This document shows, piece by piece, positions 47,766 through 58,947 of a stretch of DNA of 64,000 bases; position 1 is the stretch's first letter; each line of letters opens with the position of its first letter. The stretch is from NCBI RefSeq assembly GCF_019710635.1, contig NZ_JAIFZS010000011.1, forward strand, positions 245,931 through 309,930, read 5' to 3'. The stretch is from Mycolicibacterium xanthum. GTDB lineage: Bacteria; Actinomycetota; Actinomycetes; Mycobacteriales; Mycobacteriaceae. The notes beneath the pieces are model-generated. The model worked only from the letters and a program-made list of their open reading frames with translations, did not search any database and was not told the DNA's origin. The position numbers were made by a program, and so were the translations under genes.

Positions 47766-48436
47766 TTGAGCTGCGGCGAGAACAGCAGCAGCACCAGGAT
47801 GAACAGGCCCCACTGCTTGGCGGGCGCGACCGCGCGCCGGGTCTGCGGGCTCAGGTGGGGCTCCAGCGCGCCGTAGCCGTCCAGGCCCGGGATCGGCAGG
47901 ATGTTCAGCAGCAGCGCAGTGACCTGCAGAAACCCCAGGAAGGCCACGCCCGCCCAGAACACCGAGTGGGCCGGGCCGTACAACAGGCGGGTCAGCGTCA
48001 GCAGCACCACCGCGAACGCCAGGTTGACCGCGGGCCCGGCCAGGCTGACCAGCGTCTGCCGGCGGCGGCTCATGAAACCGGTCCGCACGTACACCGCCCC
48101 GCCCGGCAGCCCGAAACCGCCCAGTGCGATGAACAGCACCGGCAGGGCCAGCGACAGCAACGGGTGGGAGTACTTCAGCGGGTTGAGTGTGAGGTAGCCG
48201 CGCACCGCGACGTCCCGATCCCCGAACCGCCAGGCGGTGTAGGCGTGCCCGAACTCGTGCAGGCACAGCGACACCAGCCAGCCGAACACCACGAACACGA
48301 ACACCCCGACGTAGGCCAGCGGGCGCGCCTGGGCCGCCGACAGCCATGCCAGCACCCCACCGATCGCGGTGACCGCGACGAGGGCCAGGAAGATGGGGCT
48401 GGGCCGCACCGACTGGTGCAGCGGGTGAACGCTCAC
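47657..48436 (-). CDS. M50-family (site-2-protease-like) zinc metalloprotease (Rv0359 type)
   Basis: About 259 residues with six helices. The zinc motif LHEFGHAYTAWRFGDR is near residue 60, and the second metal ligand is in LNILPIPGLDGYGALEPH near 180. It lacks a PDZ domain, like the short SpoIVFB/YwhC clade. Likely cleaves a membrane protein within the bilayer. The GTG at 48436 lies inside a perfect AGGAGGTGA, so the real initiation codon may be a little further in; the start is uncertain. Confidence 0.87.
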   Translation of the reverse strand: MSVHPLHQSVRPSPIFLALVAVTAIGGVLAWLSAAQARPLAYVGVFVFVVFGWLVSLCLHEFGHAYTAWRFGDRDVAVRGYLTLNPLKYSHPLLSLALPVLFIALGGFGLPGGAVYVRTGFMSRRRQTLVSLAGPAVNLAFAVVLLTLTRLLYGPAHSVFWAGVAFLGFLQVTALLLNILPIPGLDGYGALEPHLSPQTRRAVAPAKQWGLFILVLLLFSPQLNQWFFGAVYWLFDLSGVPPALSIDGGRLTRFWSALL

Positions 48437-48445
48437 CTCCTCACG

Positions 48446-49051
48446 CTACGTGCCGGTCACCCGCTTCCAGCCCTCGGTGTGGCGGTAGAACGTCGAGCGC
48501 CGCACCGGCCGGGGCCCCGGCGTGCCGTCGCGGATCACCAGCGCCCCCGTGGTGCCCAACTGGACGGCGCGTCCGGCCACCCAGCGACGGCGGCGCCGCC
48601 GGGGCGACAGCACGGCGGCGCGTAACCCCGGCATGGCCGGCAGCGGCTCGACGCGCACGCCGGTGACCTCGCCGTCGAACAGCGACTCGTCGTCGACGAC
48701 CGCCTCCCCGCGCAGCGTGCGCGTGCCGTCGGGGGGCAGCCAGTGCGCCGCACCGGTGATCACCGTGCCGGTTTCGTCGCGGATCAGCGGCACCCGGGTG
48801 GCGGCGCGGGTGCGCGCGCGCCTGGCGCGCCACGGCCGGCGCAGGTGGGCCACCTCGACGTCGAGCCGCCCGATCCGCAGCAGCCGGGTCAGCACCGTCG
48901 CGAGGTCGGCGGCCGACCCGATCACGACGACCCGGCCCACCGCGGTGGTCTCGTCGAGGGAGTCGGGGCCGTCGAGGACGACGAGGTCACGCAGCGCCCG
49001 CGGCAGCCGGCGGCTGCCGAACGACACAACCGCGACACGCGACGGGTCCAA
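48446..49051 (-). CDS. Conserved mycobacterial protein (Rv0358 type)
   Basis: A 201-residue basic protein without membrane segments. TTG start with GGAG five bases upstream. An Arg-rich stretch (RRPWRARRARTRAATR) lies near residue 75 and a second (SPRRRRRRW) near 150. The N-terminal part has VVVIGSAADLATVLTRLLRI, like a nucleotide- or sugar-binding fold with an acidic DLDVEVAH-type strand. Neighbours M50 and purA are the same as in Mtb; function unknown. Confidence 0.75.
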   Translation of the reverse strand: MDPSRVAVVSFGSRRLPRALRDLVVLDGPDSLDETTAVGRVVVIGSAADLATVLTRLLRIGRLDVEVAHLRRPWRARRARTRAATRVPLIRDETGTVITGAAHWLPPDGTRTLRGEAVVDDESLFDGEVTGVRVEPLPAMPGLRAAVLSPRRRRRRWVAGRAVQLGTTGALVIRDGTPGPRPVRRSTFYRHTEGWKRVTGT

Positions 49052-49105
49052 TCTGCTCCTTGCAAACGGCCGGTGATCAGGTCCGATGGCGATCGGATAA
49101 GGTAG

Positions 49106-51105
<2,000 letters not shown>

Positions 51106-51279
51106 CCGACAACCGGGCACCGGTTTCCGGGAGCTCTCCCGATCTGCCGGCATCGGCCGTTCGAATTCTCCCGGACGGCAAGGCATCCTCGGGCACCCGG
51201 CAGCCGCCCGGGATGCGGCGACGACATCGCGGACAGCGAGCCGCCGGATATCGAGCGCCGCCCGTGCCACGATGGGAGG

Positions 51280-51993
51280 GTGAAACATTCGGCCGACAAG
51301 CCGCTGCACCGCCTGAGGACGCCACGGGCGGCCGCGTTCGCGGGGGTTCTGTTCGCACTCCTTTTCGGCGCCGCGCTGGTGCTGATGCGCATCTCGCTGC
51401 CGGAAGGCGCGGAGATGGGTTCGCAGTGGGTCGACGGCCCGGGCCGTCGGCTGAAGATCGCCGTGGTGCTGATGCCGTTCGCGGGGATCGCGTTCCTGTG
51501 GTTCATCGGCGTCGTGCGGGATGCGTTCGGCGCGTTGGAGGACAGGTTCTTCGCATCGGTGTTCCTCGGCAGCGGCCTGCTGTTCCTGGCGATGATCTTC
51601 GCGTCGACGTCGGTCGGTGCCGGGCTGATCGCCAGCAGGGAATACATCGGCGACACCGACACCCGCACCGAGGTGGTGGCCTTCGGTCAGCAACTACTGA
51701 TCACCCTGAGCAACACCTACGCGCTGCGGATGGCGGCGGTGTTCATGATCTCGCTGGCGACCATCTGGCTCAAGACCGGCCTGATGCCCCGCTGGATGGT
51801 GTACTCGACCTACCTTGTGGCGGTGAGCGTCCTGGTGGCCAGCGACGTCAACATGTGGATGACCATGACCTTCCCGGTCTGGGTGTCGCTGGTCAGCCTG
51901 CTGATGCTGGAACGCTCCGGGGTGATCGACCTACCCGGCGACTTCACCGATGGGCACGAGGACGTCAGTCCGCCGCCAGACGCAACGCGCTAG
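51280..51993 (+). CDS. Conserved membrane protein
   Basis: A 237-residue protein with five hydrophobic helices (about residues 17-36, 65-85, 97-117, 150-170 and 183-208). GTG start directly after GGGAGG. No motif recognised. The first 174 bases upstream (51106-51279) contain no gene. Its last 29 bases overlap the opposing ferredoxin gene. Confidence 0.7.
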   Translation: MKHSADKPLHRLRTPRAAAFAGVLFALLFGAALVLMRISLPEGAEMGSQWVDGPGRRLKIAVVLMPFAGIAFLWFIGVVRDAFGALEDRFFASVFLGSGLLFLAMIFASTSVGAGLIASREYIGDTDTRTEVVAFGQQLLITLSNTYALRMAAVFMISLATIWLKTGLMPRWMVYSTYLVAVSVLVASDVNMWMTMTFPVWVSLVSLLMLERSGVIDLPGDFTDGHEDVSPPPDATR

Positions 51994-52183
51994 CCGGGCA
52001 CAGCCTGACCGCCTCGCGCGCGCGGTCGGCCTGCTCGCCGGAGACCTGCTCGGCCAGCACCACCACGATGCCGTCGTCGTCCTGATCGAAGACGTCGCCG
52101 GCCACCATCGCGCAGTTGCCCGCCTGGATACACAGCTCCCGATCGGCCGACACCCGCCAGGTGCCACCGGTTTCGGCGCTCAT
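51965..52183 (-). CDS. [3Fe-4S]-type ferredoxin
   Basis: A 72-residue small ferredoxin. Cluster ligands: first Cys in ELCIQAGNC, second Cys six residues later, and the third in RLCPASAL. The position normally held by a fourth Cys lacks one, the pattern of P450-partner 3Fe-4S ferredoxins. Its ATG overlaps the P450 stop (ATGA), so it very likely supplies electrons to that P450. Confidence 0.92.
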   Translation of the reverse strand: MSAETGGTWRVSADRELCIQAGNCAMVAGDVFDQDDDGIVVVLAEQVSGEQADRAREAVRLCPASALRLAAD

Positions 52184-53409
52184 TCCCACGTCACCTCCAA
52201 CGACTTCAGACCGTAGATGAAATGGAACGACCGGAACTGCACATCGTCGAAATCCTCGGCCGGGGCAAGGCCCGGGAACCGGCGCAGCAGCGCAGGGAAG
52301 GCGATCTGCATCTCCATCCGCGCCAGCGGCGCCCCCAGGCAGTGGTGCACGCCGTGACCGAACGCCAGGTGTCCCGGTGCCCCGCGACCGATGTCGAGGG
52401 TGTCGGGCGCCTCGACGAACCCGGGGTCGCGGTTGCCCGACGGCAGTGACGCGAACACCAGCTGCCCGGCCGGGATCGGCGTCCCGGCGATCTGCACCTC
52501 GGTGGTGGTGATGCGAGGAATGGCGGTGTGCACGATGGACAGCCAGCGCAGCAGCTCCTCGACGGCGGGGGCCACCGTCGCCGGGTCGTCGCGGACCGCG
52601 GCCAGCTGGTCGGGATGGTGCAGCAGCGCCAAAGTGCCCAGGGCCAGCATGTTCGACGTCGTCTCGTGGCCGGCGAGCAGCAGCAGGGCGGCGACGCCGA
52701 TCAACTCGTCGTCGGTCGGCTCGTCGCCGTGGCCGTCGACCAGCCTGCCCAGGATGTCGTCGCCCGGACGTTTCCTGGCGCGCCCCACCAGCTCGGCCAT
52801 GTAGGCCCGGCCCTCGCGTTGCAGCTCGAGCCGCTCGTCGATGGGGATGGACAGGTCGAGTTGGCGGGCGCTGCGGCGCTGGAAGTCGTCGCGGTCGGCA
52901 TACGGCACCCCGAGCAGCTCGCAGATCACCAGCGAGGGGATCGGCAGGGCGACATGGGTGACCAGGTCGGCGGGCGGTCCGGCGGCGGCGAGCGCATCCA
53001 GCGCATCGTCGACGATCTCGACGATGCGCGGCTGCAGCCGGTGCATCCGCCGGATGGTGAACTCCGGGGTGAGCATGCGGCGCAGCCGGTGATGCTCGGG
53101 CGGATCGAGTCCGAGCAGGTTCCCGGCCCGGGCCCGGGCCATCTCCTCCTCGGAGACTTGCGGCGCGCCCGGAACGACGAAGCCGGGCGGCCGGGCGTTG
53201 GAGAACCGCTCGTGGTCGGAGAGCACGTTCTTGACGTCCTGGTACCGGGTGACCAGGTACACCTGCATGCCGAACGCGTTGGTGGCGGTGCGCACGCCGT
53301 CCGACTCGCGGATCGCGCTCAACTCGGGGGTCGGGTCGAACCCGCTGCGCCGCATGTGCAGCGGCGGCAGCGCGGGCGCGACGGTGAGTCCCGCGTCGGC
53401 CTGGGTCAT
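52180..53409 (-). CDS. Cytochrome P450
   Basis: A 409-residue soluble bacterial P450. I-helix LLLAGHETTSNML near residue 240, ExxR in VEELLRWLS near 283, and heme loop FGHGVHHCLGAPLAR near 345-359. CYP family cannot be set by eye. It is the middle gene of MMPL-P450-ferredoxin: nine bases after the transporter and overlapping the ferredoxin. That suggests oxidation of a lipid or other hydrophobic compound handled by the transporter. Confidence 0.96.
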   Translation of the reverse strand: MTQADAGLTVAPALPPLHMRRSGFDPTPELSAIRESDGVRTATNAFGMQVYLVTRYQDVKNVLSDHERFSNARPPGFVVPGAPQVSEEEMARARAGNLLGLDPPEHHRLRRMLTPEFTIRRMHRLQPRIVEIVDDALDALAAAGPPADLVTHVALPIPSLVICELLGVPYADRDDFQRRSARQLDLSIPIDERLELQREGRAYMAELVGRARKRPGDDILGRLVDGHGDEPTDDELIGVAALLLLAGHETTSNMLALGTLALLHHPDQLAAVRDDPATVAPAVEELLRWLSIVHTAIPRITTTEVQIAGTPIPAGQLVFASLPSGNRDPGFVEAPDTLDIGRGAPGHLAFGHGVHHCLGAPLARMEMQIAFPALLRRFPGLAPAEDFDDVQFRSFHFIYGLKSLEVTWE

Positions 53410-53418
53410 CTTTCGACG

Positions 53419-55491
53419 TTACGCGTTCGGGCGCGCCGCGCCCCGCGCTGCGCGGTGCCGCCCGCCCGCGGGGCGGTCCAGCGCGGCGGGCCACCAGATC
53501 CGCGGGCCGATCAGCGTGAACAGCGCGGGGATGATCACCGTCCGCACCAGGAAGGTGTCCAGCAGGATGCCCAGGCCGACGATGATGCCCACCTGGGTCA
53601 GCACGATCAGCGGCAGCACGCCGAGCACGCAGAAGACTGCGGCCAGAACGATGCCCGCGCTGCTGATCACCGCTCCGGTCGCCGACACCGCACGCACGAT
53701 CCCCTCCCGGGTGCCGTGCCCCGGCGTCTCCTCCCTGGCCCTGGTCACCAGGAAGATCGTGTAGTCCACGCCGAGCGCGACCAGGAACAGGAACGCGAAC
53801 AGCGGCGCGGTGTTGTCCAGCCCGGGAAAGCCGAACAGGTGCACGCTGGCCCAGCCGCCGATGCCGAGCGCGGCCAGCGCGCTGAGCACGGTGACCGCGA
53901 CCAGGACCAGCGGGGCCAGTGCCGAGCGCAGCAGCACGTAGAGCACCAGCAGCACAACGGCCAGGATGGCCGGAATCACCACCGCGCGGTCGTGCGCGGC
54001 CGCCGCCGCCGCGTCGCGTGCCGTGGCGTCCGAGCCGCCGACCAGGCCGTTGGGGTCGACGTCGTGGACCGCGCCGCGCAGTGCGTCGATGGTGTCGAAT
54101 GCCTCGTCGGAGGCCGGCGCGGCGGCCAGCACCACCGACCACTGGCTCAGCCCGTCGGGCGCGGTTCCGGCCGGTGTCACCGACACCACGCCGCGGGTGT
54201 CGGTGATCGCCCGGCTGACCCGATCGGCCAGGCCGCTCGACGCGATGACCCGGGTGGGGTCGGTCAGCCCGCTCGGGAAATGCGCACTCAGCGTGGTGTA
54301 GCCGTCCACCGACTCGGCCTGCACGCGGAACTGCTCGGTCTGCGACAGGCCGACCGGGGTGTTGAGGATGCCGGTGCACAGCAGCGCCAGCGCGCCGATC
54401 GAGACCGCGGCCACCGGGGCGGGTCGTCGTGACACCGCCGCGGCGACCCGGTGCCACACCCCGCTGTCGGTGAGGGCGGGCGCTCCGAGGCGGGGGATGA
54501 AGGGCCAGAACAGCCTGCGGCCGAACAGGCCGAGCAGCGGCGGCAACACCAGCAGCACGAACACCGCCGCGACCACCAGGCCTGAGGCGGCCTGGACGCC
54601 GAGGCTGCGGGTGCTCGGCGACACCGCGAACACCAGCGTCAACAGTGCCAGCACGACGGTCGCGTTGCTGGCGACGATGGCCGGACCGGCCCGCCGCACC
54701 GCGGTGTCCAGCGCGGTGCCATGGTCCTGATTGCGGCCCAGCTCCTCGCGGTACCGGGAGATCAGCAGCAGCGCATAGTTGGTGCCCGCACCGAACACCA
54801 GCACGCTGGTGATGCCCGCCGTCGACCCGTCCGGGGACATGCCGACCCCGTCGGCGACCGCGGCGCCGACCACGGCCGCGACCCGGTCGGCGAAGGCGAT
54901 CACCAGCAGCGGCACCAGCCACAGCACCGGGGAGCGGTACGTGACGATCAGCAGCAGCGCGACCACGGCTGCCGTCACGATCAGCAACGTCACGTTGGCG
55001 CCGGAGAACGAGTCGGCGATGTCGGCGCCGAAGGCCGGCCCGCCGGTGACCGCGGCGGTCAGGGCGTCCGGCAGACCGGCACGGGCCGCGGTGCGCGCCG
55101 CGGTGACCTCGTCGCTCAGCGCGAACCCGGACAGCTCGGCCGGCAGCGCGACGGCCGCGACGGCGGCCTGCCCGTCCGCGGAGACCTGCAGCGGTGGACC
55201 CGCCGGGCCGGAACCGGTGGCAGCGGCCATCCGGGTGCGGGCCTGCTCGGCGGCGTCACGGTCGGCGGGGCTCAACACACCGCCGTCGGTGCGGGTGACC
55301 ACCAGGATCACCGGGACCTCGTCCCCGCCGGGGAACGCGGAGCGGGCGGCGTCGGCGCGGGCCGACTCGGCGGTGGCGGGCACCGCGACCGGGGACTGCT
55401 GATCGGAGTCGCCGTTGCCGATCAACGCCATCAGCACGGCCGACACGGTGACGACGAGCAGGGCGATCACCCAGGAGAGTCGGCGGGACAC
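53419..55491 (-). CDS. MMPL-domain RND transporter
   Basis: A 690-residue, 12-helix MMPL protein, shorter than true mycobacterial MmpLs and closer to Streptomyces-type MMPLs. Two halves are present. In the second half the proton-relay pair is intact (VALGVDYTIFLVTRARE near 550). In the first half the equivalent is GAGTNYALLLISRYRE near 230, with Asn in place of Asp. GTG at 55491 follows AAGGCGG; the frame stays open to 56268 but overlaps purT. Likely exports a lipid or secondary metabolite; it is the first gene of an operon with P450 and ferredoxin. Confidence 0.9.
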   Translation of the reverse strand: MSRRLSWVIALLVVTVSAVLMALIGNGDSDQQSPVAVPATAESARADAARSAFPGGDEVPVILVVTRTDGGVLSPADRDAAEQARTRMAAATGSGPAGPPLQVSADGQAAVAAVALPAELSGFALSDEVTAARTAARAGLPDALTAAVTGGPAFGADIADSFSGANVTLLIVTAAVVALLLIVTYRSPVLWLVPLLVIAFADRVAAVVGAAVADGVGMSPDGSTAGITSVLVFGAGTNYALLLISRYREELGRNQDHGTALDTAVRRAGPAIVASNATVVLALLTLVFAVSPSTRSLGVQAASGLVVAAVFVLLVLPPLLGLFGRRLFWPFIPRLGAPALTDSGVWHRVAAAVSRRPAPVAAVSIGALALLCTGILNTPVGLSQTEQFRVQAESVDGYTTLSAHFPSGLTDPTRVIASSGLADRVSRAITDTRGVVSVTPAGTAPDGLSQWSVVLAAAPASDEAFDTIDALRGAVHDVDPNGLVGGSDATARDAAAAAAHDRAVVIPAILAVVLLVLYVLLRSALAPLVLVAVTVLSALAALGIGGWASVHLFGFPGLDNTAPLFAFLFLVALGVDYTIFLVTRAREETPGHGTREGIVRAVSATGAVISSAGIVLAAVFCVLGVLPLIVLTQVGIIVGLGILLDTFLVRTVIIPALFTLIGPRIWWPAALDRPAGGRHRAARGAARPNA

Positions 55492-55560
55492 CCGCCTTAT
55501 ATTGCCCGGACAGCATGCCGCGCGAACGATCACCGGGGGTTCTGGCAGGCTGGAAGGACG

Positions 55561-56745
55561 ATGAGCGATACCAGCGACACCTCCGACGACGAGACGACCG
55601 GGCCCACGGCGGTGCCTGCGACCGGCCCGGTGTCGGTGATGCTGCTGGGGACCGGGGAGACGACCCGCGAACTGGCGGCGGCGTTCGGCCGCCTCGGCGC
55701 CGATGTGGTCACCGTGGCGACCTTCACCGACGCCGATGCGCTGATCGAACTCGTCGAGTCGCAGAGCCCGGACTTCCTCGTCACCGACGCCGGGTCGGTG
55801 GCCACCGAGGCGTTGGTCGCCGCCGCCGACCGTGACGGCGTCGAGGTGTTCCCGGCGCCGCGAGCCGTCCGGCTGTCGCTGGACGGGGAGGGGCTGCGCA
55901 GGCTGGCCGCCGACGAGTTGGGCCTGCCGACGGCCCCGTTCTGGTTCGCCGGCTCGGCCGAGGAACTGGCCGCGGTCGCGCAGCACGCCGGGTTCCCGCT
56001 GGTGGTCAAGCCCGTTGCGGCCGTGCCGGGCGAGGGCGAGTCGGTGCTGCTGCGCAACGACGACGTGGAACCCGCATGGCGGCGTGCGGTCGCCGGTGGC
56101 CGGCTCAGCATGAAGCGGGTGATCGCCGAATCGGTGGTGGAGGTCGACTTCTCGGTGACGCTGCTGACCGTGCGCAGCACCGGTGCGGCCGGCCCGACCG
56201 TGCATTTCTGTGAGCCGATCGGTCACCGCCAGGGCGCCGAGGATTCGCTGGAATCCTGGCAGCCGCAACAGCTCTCACCGGCCGCGCTGGATGCCGCCAA
56301 GTCCATCGCCGCGCGCATCGTCAACTCGCTCGGCGGGCGCGGGGTGTTCGCGGTGGAGCTGCTGGTGCACGGCGACGAGGTGTACTTCTCCGACGTGCGT
56401 CCGCGGCCCGCCGACAGCGGCCTGGTGACGCTGCGCACGCAGCGACTCTCGGAGTTCGAGTTGCACGCCCGCGCGATCCTGGGGCTGCCGGTGGACACCA
56501 TCATGGTCTCCCCGGGGGCCATGGAGCTGCGCTACGGTGCGGCGGACCCGCGCGAGGGTGCCGCGGTGGCCCCGGTGCTGGCCGACGCGCTCGCCGTCGC
56601 CGAGAGCGATGTGCGGTTGTTCACCGGAGACGGGTCGTCCGGTCCCGACAGGCCCGTGGTGCTGGCGCTGGCCACCGCGCCCGACCCCATCGTCGCGCGC
56701 GACCGCGCCCGCCGTGTCGCGTCGGCGCTGCGCAGGCTGCGGTGA
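55561..56745 (+). CDS. purT: Formate-dependent GAR transformylase PurT (ATP-grasp)
   Basis: A 394-residue ATP-grasp enzyme making formyl-GAR from GAR, formate and ATP in purine synthesis. N-domain MLLGTGETTRELAAAFGRLG; FPLVVKPV in the ATP site near residue 150; GGRGVFAVELLVHGDEVYFSDVRPRPADSGLVT near 255-290 (in pieces) is diagnostic for PurT/PurK. GGAAGG lies four bases before ATG. It is divergent from the MMPL operon. The next gene overlaps by four bases. Confidence 0.92.
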   Translation: MSDTSDTSDDETTGPTAVPATGPVSVMLLGTGETTRELAAAFGRLGADVVTVATFTDADALIELVESQSPDFLVTDAGSVATEALVAAADRDGVEVFPAPRAVRLSLDGEGLRRLAADELGLPTAPFWFAGSAEELAAVAQHAGFPLVVKPVAAVPGEGESVLLRNDDVEPAWRRAVAGGRLSMKRVIAESVVEVDFSVTLLTVRSTGAAGPTVHFCEPIGHRQGAEDSLESWQPQQLSPAALDAAKSIAARIVNSLGGRGVFAVELLVHGDEVYFSDVRPRPADSGLVTLRTQRLSEFELHARAILGLPVDTIMVSPGAMELRYGAADPREGAAVAPVLADALAVAESDVRLFTGDGSSGPDRPVVLALATAPDPIVARDRARRVASALRRLR

Positions 56746-57179
56746 GCGAGCAGCCGTCGGAGGGTTCCAGTGCCGGTCCGTTCCTCGGGGCGCTGGCGAT
56801 CATCGTCGCCGTGGTGATCGGCATCCTGCTGTTCAACGTCTTCTCGTCCGACGAGCCGACCCCCGACCAGCAGATAGCCCGCGCGGTGTCGGCGCAGAAC
56901 GACGCGCTGCAACGCCGGGACTACGCCGGGTTCCTCGAGTACACCTGCGCCGCCCAGCACGGCGAGGAGACAGAAGTACTTTCCGCTCAACGTGATTCGG
57001 TCGACAAGCATGGGGAGCGGGTCGTCGACCGGGTGGCCGGTGTGGCGATCGACGGCGACCGGGCAACCGCGCAGGTCACCTACTACTTCGACAAGGATCC
57101 CGACGCCGAGGAGACCGTCGACGTCGAACTGGCGCGGGAGGCCGGCTCCTGGAAGGTCTGTTCGACCGGCCCCAGCTAG
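56742..57179 (+). CDS. Small membrane-anchored protein, DUF4878-like
   Basis: A 145-residue protein. GTG overlaps the purT stop. One helix (LGALAIIVAVVIGILLFNVF) near residues 15-34, then an exported domain of about 100 residues with Cys in EYTCAAQHGEE and the end SWKVCSTGPS. The last part resembles the C-domain of the 283-residue protein at 44.2 kb. Function unknown. Confidence 0.72.
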   Translation: MSEQPSEGSSAGPFLGALAIIVAVVIGILLFNVFSSDEPTPDQQIARAVSAQNDALQRRDYAGFLEYTCAAQHGEETEVLSAQRDSVDKHGERVVDRVAGVAIDGDRATAQVTYYFDKDPDAEETVDVELAREAGSWKVCSTGPS

Positions 57180-57203
57180 TGACGTAGCGGACGTGCGCCC
57201 GAC

Positions 57204-57445
57204 ATGACCGACCGCTTCGAGATGGAGGTCGACAGCACCGCGGTCAACGAAACGTGGCCCATGGAGGTCGTGGAGAGCCTCAAGGCACGCCAGGCGGCCG
57301 AGACGCAGGAGCAGCCGACGAAACGAGCCTGCGCGACGAGCGAACCTCGCCGCCGGACGTCGACCGGCTGGCCCGCTCGCTGCTCCAACTCTGCAGCGCC
57401 GTCCGGCGACGGCTGAGCCGGGACCGCCGACTCAGTCCTTGGTGA
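57204..57445 (+). pseudogene. Short possibly frameshifted ORF
   Basis: A 70-codon ATG frame (57204-57416) starts plausibly, FEMEVDSTAVNETWPMEVVE, but turns Arg/Ser-rich after about residue 45. At that point another frame takes over with SLRDERTSPPDVDRLARSLL and ends at 57445. A single frameshift near 57320 would give one protein of about 80 residues. Family unknown; it could also be non-coding. Confidence 0.3.
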
Positions 57446-58280
57446 ACAAGTAGACCCGGTAGGAGATGTCGCCGCTCTCCACCTGCCGGTAGAGCCGATC
57501 ACCCTGCACTCCGCCGATGTCGCGGGACAGTTGGCGCAGGCCCTTCGGTGCGTGTTTGGCGATCAGCTCCGTGTGTCGCTTGGAGTTCTTCTCCAGCCCG
57601 CGCAACACTTGCGCGTCGATCGCCTCCTGCGCCACCATCCGCAGTGGCGCGGCGGCCAGAGCGGCCTCCCACTCGGCGATGTGCTTCTGATCGCGCAGAT
57701 CGGCGTAGAGGAAGCTGCCCCCCGGACGCAGTACCCGGGCCACCTCTTCGAGGAACTTGTCGAAATGCGGATATAGGTGTGCGGCTTCGACATTGACGAC
57801 CGCATCGAATGATTCGTCGGGGAAGGGCAGGTTCTCGGCGTCGCCGTGGACAAAGCTCAGGCCTGGCAACCGGTGCTTGTCGCGGCAGTACTCGATGCCG
57901 GCCGGATTCAGATCGAGGCCGGTGTAGCTGGCGGGTCCCAGCGTGCGCATGATGTAGGACGCCGCGCCGCCGTGACCGCAGCTGACCTCGAGCACATCCT
58001 TACCGGTCAGGTCGACCTGCGCCGCCGTGCGGTGGTACAGCTGGATGGAGTACCTGTCGATCTCGTCGGCGGGGTCGAGCGGGATGCCCATCGGCGGCTC
58101 CTCCTCGTACCCCCAGTTGAGGAAATGCACCTCGTCGGTCCCGATCCGACGGGTCAGGAATCGGTATCCGAGACTGGAGACCTGCTTGCCGAAATGTCGG
58201 TGCGTCATACCGACGAACGCCATCACCGGGTCGCCGATCCGGCGCGCCACCCGATTTGTACGATTTGCCATGGCCGCCAC
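57432..58280 (-). CDS. SAM methyltransferase, phthiotriol/phenolphthiotriol-dimycocerosate type
   Basis: About 282 residues. Close to Mtb Rv2952: shared blocks are [35 protein letters not shown] (motif I), [31 protein letters not shown] and [13 protein letters not shown]. Rv2952 O-methylates the diol of phthiocerol lipids; glycopeptidolipid loci carry relatives too. GTG 58280 and ATG 58271 are alternative starts, inside a 17-bp tandem duplication. No PDIM genes are near, so the substrate is open. Adjacent IS debris suggests acquisition. Confidence 0.85.
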   Translation of the reverse strand: MAAMANRTNRVARRIGDPVMAFVGMTHRHFGKQVSSLGYRFLTRRIGTDEVHFLNWGYEEEPPMGIPLDPADEIDRYSIQLYHRTAAQVDLTGKDVLEVSCGHGGAASYIMRTLGPASYTGLDLNPAGIEYCRDKHRLPGLSFVHGDAENLPFPDESFDAVVNVEAAHLYPHFDKFLEEVARVLRPGGSFLYADLRDQKHIAEWEAALAAAPLRMVAQEAIDAQVLRGLEKNSKRHTELIAKHAPKGLRQLSRDIGGVQGDRLYRQVESGDISYRVYLFTKD

Positions 58281-58429
58281 TATGCCATGGCCGCCACCAT
58301 GCCAGCGGCCGGCGGCGGTTTGGGTCGAATGACGATCCCGAAATCCACGCTGAACTGGCGTTCCACGATGGATTCATTGCGTGTAACGTCAGCGCGCCGG
58401 TGCGTCGGCGCGCTTTGCTGGCCAGCGCC

Positions 58430-58507
58430 TCAGAGGTTCTGGAGCCGCTCGACGACCGCCCCGTCGGTCAGGCCGTAGTCGGCCGGCGAGTACGTGTGCT
58501 TCGGCGC
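58430..58507 (-). pseudogene. 3' remnant of an unidentified gene
   Basis: In the frame shifted from the transposase, reading minus from about 58507, codons give PKHTYSPADYGLTDGAVVER then LQNL and TGA at 58430-58432. This reads like a genuine protein C-terminus, unlike the low-complexity translation of the transposase frame here. It overlaps the aberrant end of the transposase fragment, suggesting deletion joined the two. Confidence 0.3.
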
Positions 58508-58947
58508 GCGTGGGCCCTGCTGATCGCCTCATGGCTGGCCCGCATCGCCGCACGGGCCTGGTCGCTGGTCTGGATGCCCTGGCCCCCTGTGTCCCGATCA
58601 GGACGGGTCGTGTTCGTCGCATGCTGATCTGCCCGGTTGATCGTGGCATCCACCGACAACGTCCAATCCAGCTGGCCCTGGGCATCGGCCATCGTCAACA
58701 GCGCCATCAAGACCCCATCCCAGGTGTCGTCCGCGGCATAGCTTCGGTGGCGTTTCCGCACCGTCTGCCACGGCCCGAATTCCGAACGCGGCAGATCACG
58801 CAAGGGAACCCCGGTCCGGTACCGATACACGATGCCTTCGACCACCCGGCGGTCATCACCGAAGGGATCACCTCGGCGTCCCTCGTTGGAGGGCGGCAAC
58901 CCGGAAATGAGCTCCCACTGAACGTCATTGAAGAACCGATACCGCAA
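58468..58947 (-). pseudogene. Truncated IS5-family (DUF4096) transposase
   Basis: The first ~130 residues are recognisable: FNDVQWELISGLPPSNEGRR, GIVYRYRTGVPLRDLP, FGPWQTVRKRHRSYA, and the first catalytic Asp in LDWTLSVDATINRADQHATN, ending at QARAAMRASHEAISR. In intact elements this is followed by GRSRGGLSTKIHH and the rest of the DDE domain; here it turns to Arg/Thr-rich sequence and stops. The second D and E are absent, so it is inactive. TTG start. Confidence 0.85.

Noticed and set aside
55492..56268. Upstream extension of the 53.4-55.5 kb MMPL frame
   Set aside because: It is antisense to purT and has no MMPL features.
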